Shown here: in pieces, positions 5,845 to 13,503 of the stretch
Numbering within the stretch: the stretch's first letter is position 1
Layout: each line of letters opens with the position of its first letter
Origin: a virus
Virus record (IMG/VR): IMGVR_UViG_3300008450_000503
Coordinates: 1 to 22,680 of that record
Direction: 5' to 3' (one strand)
DNA length: 22,680 bases
The notes under the pieces: generated by a model
The model's database searches: none
What the model saw: the letters and a program-made list of their open reading frames with translations, nothing else
What the model was told of the DNA's origin: nothing
Program-made: the position numbers and the translations under genes

Positions 5845-8174
5845 TATAATTTACAGCTTTCGCAGTCCTCTTCATATTCTGTTGATGTTACTTCTTCTAC
5901 TGTCACTTCTGATTTTACTTCGTCTACAACCTTACTACCAGCTTTATTGATTAAACTGTAGTAGAAAGTCTTAATTCCCCATGCATGTGCCTGCATCAAG
6001 TTTTTAGCGATCAGCGTAGTCGGAACCTTACGATCTGGGAAGTGTGCTGGATTATAGAATGTATTTGTTGAAATACTTTGATCTACATAGGCCGCTAGCA
6101 CTGCCGCTGTTTTCAAATATCCGTCGCAGTCTTTCTGTTCCCACATCAGTTGATACTTATTTTTTAGTTTGTTATATTCTGGTACTACCTGTATAAAACT
6201 ACCTGCTTTTGACTCTTTAACTGAAATCAAGCTCATCGGCATTTCGATACCATTAGTTGATCCAATAACCACACTCGAACTTTCTACTGGAGCGATAGCC
6301 ATTAGTGTAGCATTACGCACACCATACGATCTCATGTCACTGCGTAGTTGTTCCCAATCTAGTTCACGTGTTGGTGTAAAATCGGCTAGTTTGTTTACAG
6401 CTTTTGCGCGATTCTCCCATGGAAACTTACCTTTACCATACCGTGTGTATTCACTGTGTTTACATGCGCCACGTTCTTTAGCCAGTTCAACAGTGGCTTC
6501 TGTCAAGAAGAATGCCTGATGTTCCATCCAAGTCTTGACATCCTGTAAGGCTTCTGTAGTACCATATTCATAACTGCGTTTAGCATGCCAGTAAGCAAGA
6601 TTAGTGACTCCGATACCTAGAGGTTGGATCTCGTCATTCGATAATTTGCTCTGTATGCTCAAGAAATCTTGATAATCTAAGATGTTGCACAATGATCTTT
6701 GTAAGATGCGACAAGCACGACGCATATCTTCTGGATTACGGAAAGCTCCCCAATTGATACTGCCTAAGGTACATAAAGCGATACGACCTTTATCATCATC
6801 TAAACGTTTAAATGGCTTAGTAGGTAACAGGATTTCACAGCATAAGTTACTTTGATAGATTGTGTGATATTCTGGATCAAATGGTCCTTGGTTCATTACA
6901 TTGTCGATAAACACTAAGTAGATACGTCCCGTATCTGTACGCTCTTTTAAGATACCACTTTTAAATACTTCTTCAGCCGATAAAACTTTTTTACGTAGTC
7001 CTTTTTGACGTTCATACTTCTCATATAGTTCTTCAAACAGTTTTGTATCTTTATAAAATGCTTCATATAAGTCAGGCACTTCATTAGGATCAAAGAATGT
7101 TATGTTTTCTTTATTCTTAAAACGTCTCCAGAACATAGCGTTAAGCACGACACCATAGTCCATATGTCGCACACGTGTTTCTTCCGTACCTTGATTGTTT
7201 TTAAGCACGATAAGATCATCAAACTGATGATGCCAGATCGGATAGAATACCGTAGCTGACGCATTACGGATACCACCTTGTGAACAACTGCGTAGATCAC
7301 CAAACCATTTCTTAAGGAAGGGGATCATGCCTGTGTGCATGATTTCCCCGCCTCGTATAGGACTACCCAATGGGCGCAAACGACCTATCTCTAAGCCAAT
7401 GCCTGCACGCTTGCTGGCATACTTGGCCATCATTTCACCACTGGCAAAAATACTGTCTAGATCATCGTCTGATTTGATCAACACGCATGAACTAAATTGT
7501 TTTGTGGGGGTACCTAGGCCAGCGAGTACTGGAGTGGCGAGCGTGAACAATCCGTCACTGGCGCAGGTATAGTAATCTCGGATGTAGCGTAATCTTTGTT
7601 GTGGATTTTCTTTATGGAACACTGTTGCAGCAGCAACCATATAACGGACTTGAGGAGTTTCATAAATCTGTTTAGTAGCGCGATTCTTAACTAGATATTT
7701 TTCAATCAACTGCTCGATAGCCGCATAACTATATTCTTCATCTTTGGCATGATCGATCATGTCGTTCATCTTGTTCCATTCATCTTCTGTGTACCAAGAT
7801 AATAATTCTTCTGTATATAATCCAGTAGCTACGTTCGTTTTAACGATTTCATACAAGTGTGGAACAGCATAATCACCATAGATATCTTTACGTAGCATAG
7901 ATAGTCTTTGTTTACCTGCTACGAATTGATAATTAGTATGACCTACTTCAGGTTCATGTTCTACGTCAATCAAATCTACGATTGCACGTAGGGTAATTTC
8001 ATCAATTTCGCGTGTGGATATACCATCGTAAAAATGTGGTTGTGCTTTGATTTCTATCATGGATTGGCTGACATCAGCTACGCCCTGACATACTTTGGCT
8101 ACCTGTGCCTGCCATTTTGTAAGATCTAGTGGTACGATCTGGCCACTGCGTTTTTTGACTTGAATATTGCTCAA
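5844..8174 (-). CDS. nrdA: Ribonucleoside-diphosphate reductase alpha subunit, class Ia
   Basis: Catalytic subunit reducing NDPs to dNDPs. An ATP-cone-like regulatory domain occupies about residues 1-95 (V-K-K-R-S-G-Q-I, then F-Y-D-G-I-S-T-R-E-I). The active site is intact: Cys230 (F-S-S-C), Asn443/Cys445/Glu447 (S-N-L-C-C-E) and Cys468 (I-A-L-C-T-L), matching E. coli C225, N437/C439/E441 and C462. The radical-transfer tyrosine pair is in T-F-Y-Y-S-L. The C-terminal redox pair is C-E-S-C at 771-774, served by the glutaredoxin two genes on. The start is TTG: an in-frame TAG lies 10 codons upstream with no ATG between, and a GAGG site is 7 bases before the TTG. Length 776 aa is normal. Confidence 0.96.
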   Translation of the reverse strand: MSNIQVKKRSGQIVPLDLTKWQAQVAKVCQGVADVSQSMIEIKAQPHFYDGISTREIDEITLRAIVDLIDVEHEPEVGHTNYQFVAGKQRLSMLRKDIYGDYAVPHLYEIVKTNVATGLYTEELLSWYTEDEWNKMNDMIDHAKDEEYSYAAIEQLIEKYLVKNRATKQIYETPQVRYMVAAATVFHKENPQQRLRYIRDYYTCASDGLFTLATPVLAGLGTPTKQFSSCVLIKSDDDLDSIFASGEMMAKYASKRAGIGLEIGRLRPLGSPIRGGEIMHTGMIPFLKKWFGDLRSCSQGGIRNASATVFYPIWHHQFDDLIVLKNNQGTEETRVRHMDYGVVLNAMFWRRFKNKENITFFDPNEVPDLYEAFYKDTKLFEELYEKYERQKGLRKKVLSAEEVFKSGILKERTDTGRIYLVFIDNVMNQGPFDPEYHTIYQSNLCCEILLPTKPFKRLDDDKGRIALCTLGSINWGAFRNPEDMRRACRILQRSLCNILDYQDFLSIQSKLSNDEIQPLGIGVTNLAYWHAKRSYEYGTTEALQDVKTWMEHQAFFLTEATVELAKERGACKHSEYTRYGKGKFPWENRAKAVNKLADFTPTRELDWEQLRSDMRSYGVRNATLMAIAPVESSSVVIGSTNGIEMPMSLISVKESKAGSFIQVVPEYNKLKNKYQLMWEQKDCDGYLKTAAVLAAYVDQSISTNTFYNPAHFPDRKVPTTLIAKNLMQAHAWGIKTFYYSLINKAGSKVVDEVKSEVTVEEVTSTEYEEDCESCKL

Positions 8175-8187
8175 TTTGATACCTCTT

Positions 8188-8649
8188 TTAGTATTTCTCT
8201 AATGCTAAATCTGTGCTTGAATATTGATACAGCAGTTGTAATTGCTTTTCTTCTACTTGTTTTGTATTTACTATTTCATAAGGCCAGTAATTAAGAATAT
8301 ATTTTCCATCGTCTAACCAAGCTACAGAATAGCGTTCTTTATCTTTATAATCATAATATACTCTTATTTCCATTGCGGTATTTCTATGATGAGTAAAGTA
8401 TATAGTATACATGATTCCAAGTGCTTTAGCAACGTCACACCAGTAGTTTTCGGCTAACAATGTCCAAGGATCTGGCCATGATTTTGGATCACTAGGATCT
8501 AGATTATAGTTGACAAATGGAGCAGTGCTCCACATGTTGTTTAGTTCTATTACAGCAGACTCTAAGGGCAAGCGATCTAGCTCATGACGGAAATCTTTCC
8601 ACTGCGCTAGCCTGTCATTGACACGCAGGTTCCAAAAATTCTGCCACAT
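8188..8649 (-). CDS. Phage protein of unknown function (153 aa)
   Basis: Not recognised. It is unusually rich in tryptophan and tyrosine, especially in the first half (M-W-Q-N-F-W at the N-terminus, then S-W-P-D-P-W-T-L-L-A-E-N-Y-W-C-D-V). The second half has beta-type strands (M-E-I-R-V-Y-Y-D-Y-K, then Y-S-V-A-W-L-D-D-G-K-Y-I-L-N-Y-W). There is one cysteine, and no signal peptide or membrane segment. It starts 2 bases after the tail-fibre-like gene and ends 13 bases before nrdA, so it is cotranscribed with both. A structural or chaperone role beside the fibre gene is possible but not shown. Confidence 0.62.
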   Translation of the reverse strand: MWQNFWNLRVNDRLAQWKDFRHELDRLPLESAVIELNNMWSTAPFVNYNLDPSDPKSWPDPWTLLAENYWCDVAKALGIMYTIYFTHHRNTAMEIRVYYDYKDKERYSVAWLDDGKYILNYWPYEIVNTKQVEEKQLQLLYQYSSTDLALEKY

Positions 8650-8651
8650 GA

Positions 8652-9230
8652 TTAGGCAAACGTTCTAGGTGAATAGTATGTAAGATTAGCTGATGTACCG
8701 GTATTGGTTGTAGTATATTGTAACACCGCACTATTGCCGTAGGCAAAAAATGATAAGTTTACACCAGTAGAACCAGTTTCTGTATATTCATCATCAAACA
8801 CCGCAACATTACCACTTATTTGAGTAACTTTAATGGTGCCTACCCTAGCTTCGATACCGCGAGTGATTCTATAATCAATTAGATTAGTCAACGAATCAGT
8901 GAGTGTAAGAGCAGTGTTTGTAGCAGACCCAGTATTATTTGCTAATACCAAAGTAGTTTTTGCTACGTTATTAGATGTAAGGCTAGCATATGATTGAAGT
9001 ATACTGACATTTGACTGTAACAGTGCGATATTTGCGGCATTCTCATCAGCTGAAAATTCAGTTAATATTTCAGTTACACCTATTTCAGGTGCACCTTCTG
9101 ATAAAGTACCGTTGCCGATGTATAAACGACGCTCGTCAATCGACCAACCTAATTCTCCCGACGCTAGCTGTGGTAGATTTTCCTGTAGACCACGACGTAC
9201 TTGGATTTTTGAAATTTGTATTACAGCCAT
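8652..9230 (-). CDS. Tail fibre / receptor-binding-like protein with Mtd-type N-terminus
   Basis: Residues 4-45 (I-Q-I-S-K-I-Q-V-R-R-G then L-A-S-G-E-L-G-W-S-I-D and R-R-L-Y-I-G-N-G) match the N-terminal pattern of phage fibre proteins related to the major tropism determinant N-domain: a short strand, R-R-G, A-x-G-E-x-G and R-x-L-x-I-G-x-G. The rest is Thr/Asn/Ser-rich with beta-like segments, as in trimeric fibres, and ends in a short aromatic-containing tail. At 192 aa it is short for a full fibre, so it may be a distal or connector subunit. A late-type box CATAAATA at 9256-9263 would give a 20-base leader, consistent with late structural expression. Confidence 0.75.
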   Translation of the reverse strand: MAVIQISKIQVRRGLQENLPQLASGELGWSIDERRLYIGNGTLSEGAPEIGVTEILTEFSADENAANIALLQSNVSILQSYASLTSNNVAKTTLVLANNTGSATNTALTLTDSLTNLIDYRITRGIEARVGTIKVTQISGNVAVFDDEYTETGSTGVNLSFFAYGNSAVLQYTTTNTGTSANLTYYSPRTFA

Positions 9231-9255
9231 GATTTTACCTTAGTTCAATATCTAG

Positions 9256-9263
9256 TATTTATG
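9256..9263 (-). promoter_or_regulatory. T4-type late promoter box CATAAATA before the fibre-like gene
   Basis: Seven of eight matches, overlapping the stop of the nuclease gene. The predicted start is 9250, with a 20-base leader containing AAGG before the ATG at 9230. Confidence 0.6.
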
Positions 9264-9957
9264 CTAATTTATAATACTGCTCAACTCTATCAAACCAACG
9301 ATCCATCCAAATCGTCCACTCATTGCCTTCAAGTACCCAATGCTGAAACTGAGGTTTTTCGTTAGGCTTTGGCGCTACAGCCATCAGTATAACGCCCTGA
9401 CGAATGTCTGTGCCGTGGACTTCATTATGTGCGGCAGCATAGGCGCATAATTGAAGGAAATAGTCTTCAATCCACTCCTTTTTCTTGGGTTTATTAGTCT
9501 GTTTGTAGTCTAAAATTGAGGGTTGGCCATGATATAAACCGCAGGCGTCTGTAGTACCAGCATACAAGCCCGGAACATACAAGGGCACTTCGATACCCCA
9601 TACTTCTTGCACGTTTATTAGTCCGTTATTAATAATTTCCTTAGCCATGTTGTGTGCTTCAACGCTATACGGATTTGAACCTGGTTCAGTTAATACTCGA
9701 TTATTACGCACATAGTCCTCTAAAAATTTGTGCATACGTGTACCACGTCCTGCGGCTTCTGTTGTAATTTCAGTAGCACGTTTTTCACCTACTGATTTAC
9801 GCCAATTGGCTAGAGCTTCTCGTTTTTCTTGTGGTTTGGTACGATCTAATATTGTTGTAACGCTAGGAACACGTGATCCATCTGGCAGAGTATAAAGTCT
9901 TTTGCCTTCTACTGTGTCACGGTTTATTGGAGTATAATTGTATTTTTGTATAAGCAT
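9259..9957 (-). CDS. PD-(D/E)XK exonuclease, MGME1/RecB-like
   Basis: Motifs occur in order for the RecB/Cas4-type nuclease fold: G-T-R-M-H-K-F-L-E at 72-80 (His76), Asp137 in G-T-T-D-A, D-Y-K at 150-152 (motif III lysine), and Q-L-C-A-Y-A at 169-174 (the Q-x3-Y motif). The 232-residue length fits the compact single-domain enzymes called mitochondrial-genome-maintenance-exonuclease-like in T4-like marine phages. Only two cysteines are present (139 and 171), so a Cas4-type iron-sulfur cluster is not expected. It probably trims single-stranded or flap DNA in replication, recombination or host DNA breakdown. It follows iscA by 31 bases. Confidence 0.85.
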   Translation of the reverse strand: MLIQKYNYTPINRDTVEGKRLYTLPDGSRVPSVTTILDRTKPQEKREALANWRKSVGEKRATEITTEAAGRGTRMHKFLEDYVRNNRVLTEPGSNPYSVEAHNMAKEIINNGLINVQEVWGIEVPLYVPGLYAGTTDACGLYHGQPSILDYKQTNKPKKKEWIEDYFLQLCAYAAAHNEVHGTDIRQGVILMAVAPKPNEKPQFQHWVLEGNEWTIWMDRWFDRVEQYYKLA

Positions 9958-9988
9958 CTATTAAGTATATATGCTTATCTGATGATTG

Positions 9989-10309
9989 TCAAACGGTAAA
10001 TGATTCACCACAACCACAACGTGCTTTCTCGTTGGGATTAGAAAATTCAAATCCTTCGTTGAGACCTTTTTTGGTATAGTCGATCTGCATACCTTGTAAG
10101 TATACCAGATCTTTTTTATTGATTACGAGTGTAACACCGCGGTCTTCTACTTCGAGGTCACCCTCGAATAATCGATCAGCAAATTCTAATACGTAAGCAA
10201 ACCCACTACAGCCACTTGTTCTAACACCAATACGCATACCGATGCCTTTTCCTCTGTGATCTAATGCTTCCTGCATTTTTTTACTTGCTGAAGATGTAAT
10301 TGATATCAT
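9989..10309 (-). CDS. iscA: A-type iron-sulfur carrier (IscA/ErpA/HesB family)
   Basis: The 106-aa protein has the three invariant A-type cysteines: Cys34 in T-S-G-C-S-G-F-A-Y, and Cys98 and Cys100 in R-C-G-C-G-E-S-F at the C-terminus. The I-D-Y segment and G-L-N-E-G-F-E-F-S-N-P-N are also family hallmarks. It would carry [2Fe-2S] or [4Fe-4S] clusters from a scaffold to apoproteins. It lies at the end of a cassette starting with iscU, with two DUF1289-like genes between. I use iscA as the family symbol; phage sequence alone does not separate IscA from ErpA or SufA. Confidence 0.92.
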   Translation of the reverse strand: MISITSSASKKMQEALDHRGKGIGMRIGVRTSGCSGFAYVLEFADRLFEGDLEVEDRGVTLVINKKDLVYLQGMQIDYTKKGLNEGFEFSNPNEKARCGCGESFTV

Positions 10310-10317
10310 TTTTTTTG

Positions 10318-10494
10318 TTATTCAAACCAATCAGTAATTTCTTTTTCTAATCTATCAATGATTTTTTGTTTTTGTTTGTCAGTGAAGTTATACCATTCAG
10401 TTACTTCTTCCACCGTCCTTCCACAACCTACACAGATTTCATTTTCATATCTGCATATTGATATGCAGGGACTTTCTACCTTAGACTGTTTCAT
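10318..10494 (-). CDS. DUF1289-like small cysteine protein, copy 2 (58 aa)
   Basis: A short gene, easily missed. The protein has the DUF1289 layout: E-S-P-C-I-S-I-C near residues 7-14, then I-C-V-G-C-G-R-T near 20-27, then E-W-Y-N-F-T-D-K-Q-K. Cysteines at 10, 14, 21 and 24 could bind zinc, iron or an iron-sulfur cluster. The function of DUF1289 is not established. Its ATG lies inside the end of copy 1 (14-base overlap), and its TAA is 8 bases before iscA. Clear similarity to copy 1 shows a tandem duplication. Placement between iscU and iscA suggests a role in cluster assembly, which is inference. Confidence 0.82.
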   Translation of the reverse strand: MKQSKVESPCISICRYENEICVGCGRTVEEVTEWYNFTDKQKQKIIDRLEKEITDWFE

Positions 10495-10651
10495 TTTTCT
10501 TTATAATCCTATTCCACACAGTTTGTCTTTGTTCATCGGTTAATTCATACCATTCAAACGCTTCATCCTGCGTACGAAAACAAGCACTACACTCACCGCT
10601 GATGAATTGGCATACACCTATACAGGGACTTTCAATGGGGTTGCGTTTCAT
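10481..10651 (-). CDS. DUF1289-like small cysteine protein, copy 1 (56 aa)
   Basis: This gene is tucked between iscU (20-base overlap) and copy 2 (14-base overlap). The layout equals copy 2: I-E-S-P-C-I-G-V-C at 6-14, E-C-S-A-C-F-R-T at 20-27, then F-E-W-Y-E-L-T-D-E-Q-R. Cysteines at 10, 14, 21 and 24 are in the same positions as in copy 2. The two copies share E-S-P-C-I, the cysteine spacing, R-T, E-W-Y and T-D-x-Q, but differ at many other sites, so the duplication is old or the copies were acquired separately. The DNA around E-S-P-C (GAAAGTCCCTG) is identical in both. Confidence 0.82.
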   Translation of the reverse strand: MKRNPIESPCIGVCQFISGECSACFRTQDEAFEWYELTDEQRQTVWNRIIKKNETV

Positions 10652-11021
10652 TCTTTTTTCTGTAGTCAGCTATAGCTGATTTGATTGCATCTTCTGCAAG
10701 CACCGAGCAATGTATCTTGACGGGCGGTAACGCAAGTTCTTCTGCGATATGTGAGTTTTTGATGGTCTGTGCCTCATCCAGCGTCTTGCCCTTGAGGAGC
10801 TCGGTGACAAGGCTAGAGCTAGCAATAGCACTGCCACAACCATACGTTTTAAATTTGGCATCTGTTATGATTCCTTCATGCACTTCAATCTGTAATTTCA
10901 TCACATCACCGCAGGCTGGTGCACCTACCATACCTGTTCCTACATCTGGACTATTCTTGTCCAAGGTGCCCACATTACGAGGATTTTCGTAATGGTCTAA
11001 TACTTTTTCTGAATAAGCCAT
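10632..11021 (-). CDS. iscU: Iron-sulfur cluster scaffold protein IscU
   Basis: Full-length IscU (129 aa). The three cluster cysteines are Cys37 in A-C-G-D (with Asp39), Cys62 in Y-G-C-G-S-A, and Cys105 in I-H-C-S. The segment L-P-P-V-K at 98-102 is the recognition motif for the HscA chaperone, so the protein keeps the surface needed to use the host HscA/HscB release system. It assembles [2Fe-2S] clusters with sulfur from a cysteine desulfurase; no iscS, hscA or ferredoxin gene is in the window, so these would come from the host. A late-type box at 11054-11061 and a GGAG site precede it, giving a 27-base leader. Confidence 0.95.
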   Translation of the reverse strand: MAYSEKVLDHYENPRNVGTLDKNSPDVGTGMVGAPACGDVMKLQIEVHEGIITDAKFKTYGCGSAIASSSLVTELLKGKTLDEAQTIKNSHIAEELALPPVKIHCSVLAEDAIKSAIADYRKKNETQPH

Positions 11022-11053
11022 GTAAACTCCAATAGTATAGTAAAATACTAAAG

Positions 11054-11061
11054 TATTTATT
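11054..11061 (-). promoter_or_regulatory. T4-type late promoter box AATAAATA before iscU
   Basis: Seven of eight matches. The predicted start is 11048, with a 27-base leader containing GGAG before iscU. It places the iron-sulfur cassette in the late expression class. Confidence 0.6.
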
Positions 11062-11905
11062 ATTGTTTGTCAACCGGAAGATGTTCTCTATATCTGTATA
11101 ATTGAGATTCGTCTATAGGAGTAGTGTCAAAAATTGGTTTTGGTAGGTTTTCTTTAAATTCACCCAGTGCTGTATGCCATCGTAGATCTTGTGGGCAAAA
11201 CTCACATTGTGCTATATGTTGATCTTTTGTAGCGGCAAATTGTTGTAATTCTTCTTCACTGCAATCAGCTGATAATGGTTGATAACTATACAATAATTCT
11301 CGTTGACGATCGTCTAAGCGTAGATCGAACTGCTGATCAAAGTCTGGTAAATTACTCATAGCAGGACACTTATATAATTTACCTTGATACATAGTGTGAT
11401 CATGTTTCATATCGCAGGCTGCAAATGCTTTTACTGGATTACTGCGGTGTAAAACATAATGATCGTTCTGTTTTATTACTGTACTTTGATGGAATGTAAA
11501 TGCCTCAATGAATCCTGCTTTATATTTCCATCTTTCTTTAATTTCGTCAGCAATAGCGGGATCGTGTAAGCTCACTCCAAAAGCAACATTATATTTTTCC
11601 CAGAAGTTCATATGTTCTTCTCGTTGATATGTGCCGTTAGTCTGTACCATAATAACAGCATTAGGCCACAATCTGCGTAGATTACTGACCCACAATTCTA
11701 AATCCGGGTTAAGTGTAGGTTCGCCACCTATGATAGTAATACGTGGTAAATCTAAGCGTTTACTCCAAGCTTCATATGCGTCTGCATGATCAGCCCAGCG
11801 TTGATGTCCTTTGAAATTTAAATCGTTAAAACGGTTACAGCCGCGACAACTTAGATTGCAGACATTGGTTATGTAAAACTCTACTACAGGAAATAAACGA
11901 ATCAT
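11060..11905 (-). CDS. Radical SAM enzyme with SPASM-like cysteine-rich C-terminus
   Basis: The radical SAM cluster motif C-N-L-S-C-R-G-C is at residues 16-23 (CxxxCxxC), and the SAM-binding G-G-E-P-T follows at 60-64. Further cysteines in the C-terminal half (164, 180, 215, 234, 237; for example K-C-P-A-M and C-E-F-C-P-Q-D) suggest an auxiliary cluster, as in SPASM or twitch proteins. The enzyme would cleave SAM to start radical chemistry; the substrate is unknown, and related phage and bacterial proteins modify peptides, sugars or nucleotides. The gene directly precedes iscU, which could supply its cluster. A weak late-like box (AGTAAATA) sits 4 bases before the ATG; no ribosome-binding site is visible. 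Confidence 0.82.
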   Translation of the reverse strand: MIRLFPVVEFYITNVCNLSCRGCNRFNDLNFKGHQRWADHADAYEAWSKRLDLPRITIIGGEPTLNPDLELWVSNLRRLWPNAVIMVQTNGTYQREEHMNFWEKYNVAFGVSLHDPAIADEIKERWKYKAGFIEAFTFHQSTVIKQNDHYVLHRSNPVKAFAACDMKHDHTMYQGKLYKCPAMSNLPDFDQQFDLRLDDRQRELLYSYQPLSADCSEEELQQFAATKDQHIAQCEFCPQDLRWHTALGEFKENLPKPIFDTTPIDESQLYRYREHLPVDKQ

Positions 11906-11918
11906 CTAGTATTTACTA

Positions 11919-12305
11919 CTAGAATCCAGGTGCGCCGCGTTTTTTAGCGGCTTTTTTTGCCATGTTTGCGACAGTGTCTACAGGTGCGGTTGTAGCATCA
12001 CCTGCGGGAGTATTTGTGGTCGTAGCATCTGTATCATCTAGTTCGCCAGCTGGACGTAATTCTATATAATCTTTGTTATAGCTTTTAATAAGATTTTTTA
12101 ATGCTGGATTTGTTTCATTAGCTGAAACTAGTGCGTCATAATCAAAGGTCTTGTCTGTATTGAGCACAAGATTAATTAGACTCTGTGTTGAGATTTTTGG
12201 GAGTTGTTTCTTATCTTTGTATCTGTGGCGAATAAGCTCCAGAGCTGTTGTTAAATTAGACTCTGGAGTATTCTTTGGACTGTGTACGAATTCATCTAAG
12301 CGCAC
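11919..12305 (-). CDS. Phage protein of unknown function, CTS-like N-terminus (128 aa)
   Basis: Not recognised. The gene starts with GTG, two bases after the previous stop, without a strong ribosome-binding site, so translational coupling is likely. The N-terminus M-R-L-D-E-F-V fits a pattern shared by five neighbouring proteins (M-[KR]-[LI]-x-E-hydrophobic). The middle is helical and lysine-rich. From about residue 90 the sequence becomes a low-complexity Thr/Asp/Ala stretch (T-D-A-T-T-T-N-T-P-A-G) and it ends in a basic tail (K-K-A-A-K-K-R-G). A head-internal or scaffold-associated protein is plausible. Confidence 0.6.
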   Translation of the reverse strand: MRLDEFVHSPKNTPESNLTTALELIRHRYKDKKQLPKISTQSLINLVLNTDKTFDYDALVSANETNPALKNLIKSYNKDYIELRPAGELDDTDATTTNTPAGDATTAPVDTVANMAKKAAKKRGAPGF

Positions 12306-12307
12306 GA

Positions 12308-12997
12308 TTATCTTAGTTCGCGGCCAAGTTCTTCTGCACCACCAACTGCGGCGTCAGTAGCACCAAATCCGTCGGTTTCGTCTTGATCTAGATCGCTACC
12401 CGGTGCTGGAGGTAATTCTGTATCACTACCACTTAAATCAGCTTGATCGCCTGGCATAGCCATTGGATTATTAAGTTGTTCACCAGTTAAGATACGCACA
12501 CCACCATCGACACCTTCACGTGCTGATTGTAAGTTACCCATCAGTGTATCTAATGTAGAGCCTACTGCGTTTTTAAATCCGTCAGCTTGTTCTGAACCAA
12601 TTTGATCGCGGATGCTGTCTAATAATTCTGGTAGTTGTTCGTTTTGCATCTTACCAACTTTTTCGATAGCATCTTGTATTGAATCTACCATGTTCTTAGC
12701 GGCTAGTAATACTTCAGCATTACCTACTTCGCCTTCTACTAGAGTTTGGCGATTTTCTTCTAACCAAGTATTCAATCCTTCTTGGACTGTGAGTAGTTCC
12801 ATATAACGTGGATTCTTTTCTGCTGTGTGTAAGTCCACACTGTGGCGGATCTTGTCTAAGTTTGCTGAGATAGTTTCACTTAGACGTTCTGCTTTTTCAA
12901 CGGTTAGATTACTGAAATTAATAGCAAAACCAAAGCGGCTTTCCATTAATTTGTTAATCTTACGTGTTGATTTCGTAGACATTTCTGCTAGTTTCAT
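12308..12997 (-). CDS. Putative virion or prohead-core protein, coiled-coil, acidic tail
   Basis: I start this at the ATG at 12997 (M-K-L-A-E-M), which has AGGA 8 bases upstream; a TTG two codons earlier is less likely. The 229-residue product is mostly helical (long heptad-like runs from residue 25 to 160, few prolines, no cysteine), followed by an acidic, Gly/Pro-rich tail (G-S-D-T-E-L-P-P-A-P-G-S-D-L-D-Q-D). Helical bodies with acidic tails are common in phage prohead core and scaffold proteins. No homologue is recognised with confidence. The N-terminus fits the CTS-like pattern of its neighbours. Confidence 0.6.
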   Translation of the reverse strand: MKLAEMSTKSTRKINKLMESRFGFAINFSNLTVEKAERLSETISANLDKIRHSVDLHTAEKNPRYMELLTVQEGLNTWLEENRQTLVEGEVGNAEVLLAAKNMVDSIQDAIEKVGKMQNEQLPELLDSIRDQIGSEQADGFKNAVGSTLDTLMGNLQSAREGVDGGVRILTGEQLNNPMAMPGDQADLSGSDTELPPAPGSDLDQDETDGFGATDAAVGGAEELGRELR

Positions 12998-13011
12998 GGT
13001 CAAATTCCTAT

Positions 13012-13503
13012 TTAGACTTTAATATATTTAGCCAAGTTTAGGTTTTTCTTAATTTCTTTTTTAACTTGTTCTATACGATGCTGTATTTCTGTATATCTAT
13101 TGCTGTAGTATTCTTCACCCCAAGAATCACCTTTAGTCTGCGCTTTTTTATAGCGTAAACGATATAAACTAGCTTCAAATTCCAATTTGTTTAATAGGCT
13201 ATCGTTGTCACGTATTTCCCTAGCCAATTGCGTTTGTTGTTTATACAGGGCTATACAGTAGAATATAGCGTCTTTACGATTGAAAAAATCAAATGCCTGC
13301 TGACCTTCTACCATCACACGCCAGCAGTGTTCATTGATTTTAACTACACGATTAGCACCGACTAATACATCCGTACCTATCTGATAGCAGAATGGCAGTT
13401 CTGAATCTTCTTGGGCTAATCGGGCTAGTTCAGACTGGGTAAATCGGCGGATTTTTTCAACATCAAATTCAGCTAACGATTTTTTTGTAGTAGATTTTGC
13501 CAT
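13012..13503 (-). CDS. Phage protein of unknown function, coiled-coil C-terminus (163 aa)
   Basis: Not recognised. The first 100 residues appear globular, with three cysteines (Cys59 in Y-Q-I..N-E-H-C-W-R-V-M-V region, plus F-C-Y-Q and F-Y-C-I). The last 55 residues are a basic, charged helix with coiled-coil character (L-E-F-E-A-S-L-Y-R-L-R-Y-K-K, then R-I-E-Q-V-K-K-E-I-K-K). The N-terminus is M-A-K-S-T-T-K-K, basic and probably disordered. It overlaps the end of the upstream 69-aa gene by 35 bases, indicating coupling. Position among likely head genes suggests a virion or assembly role. Confidence 0.58.
   Translation of the reverse strand: MAKSTTKKSLAEFDVEKIRRFTQSELARLAQEDSELPFCYQIGTDVLVGANRVVKINEHCWRVMVEGQQAFDFFNRKDAIFYCIALYKQQTQLAREIRDNDSLLNKLEFEASLYRLRYKKAQTKGDSWGEEYYSNRYTEIQHRIEQVKKEIKKNLNLAKYIKV

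Noticed and set aside
9259-9957. Cas4-type iron-sulfur nuclease as a client of the IscU/IscA cassette
   Set aside because: Only two cysteines (139 and 171) are present, not the four needed to bind a Cas4/AddB-type cluster.
13009-13016. TCTAAATA box as a late promoter for the gene starting at 12997
   Set aside because: The predicted start would fall about 6 bases before the ATG and exclude the AGGA ribosome-binding site that the gene clearly has; probably AT-rich chance.
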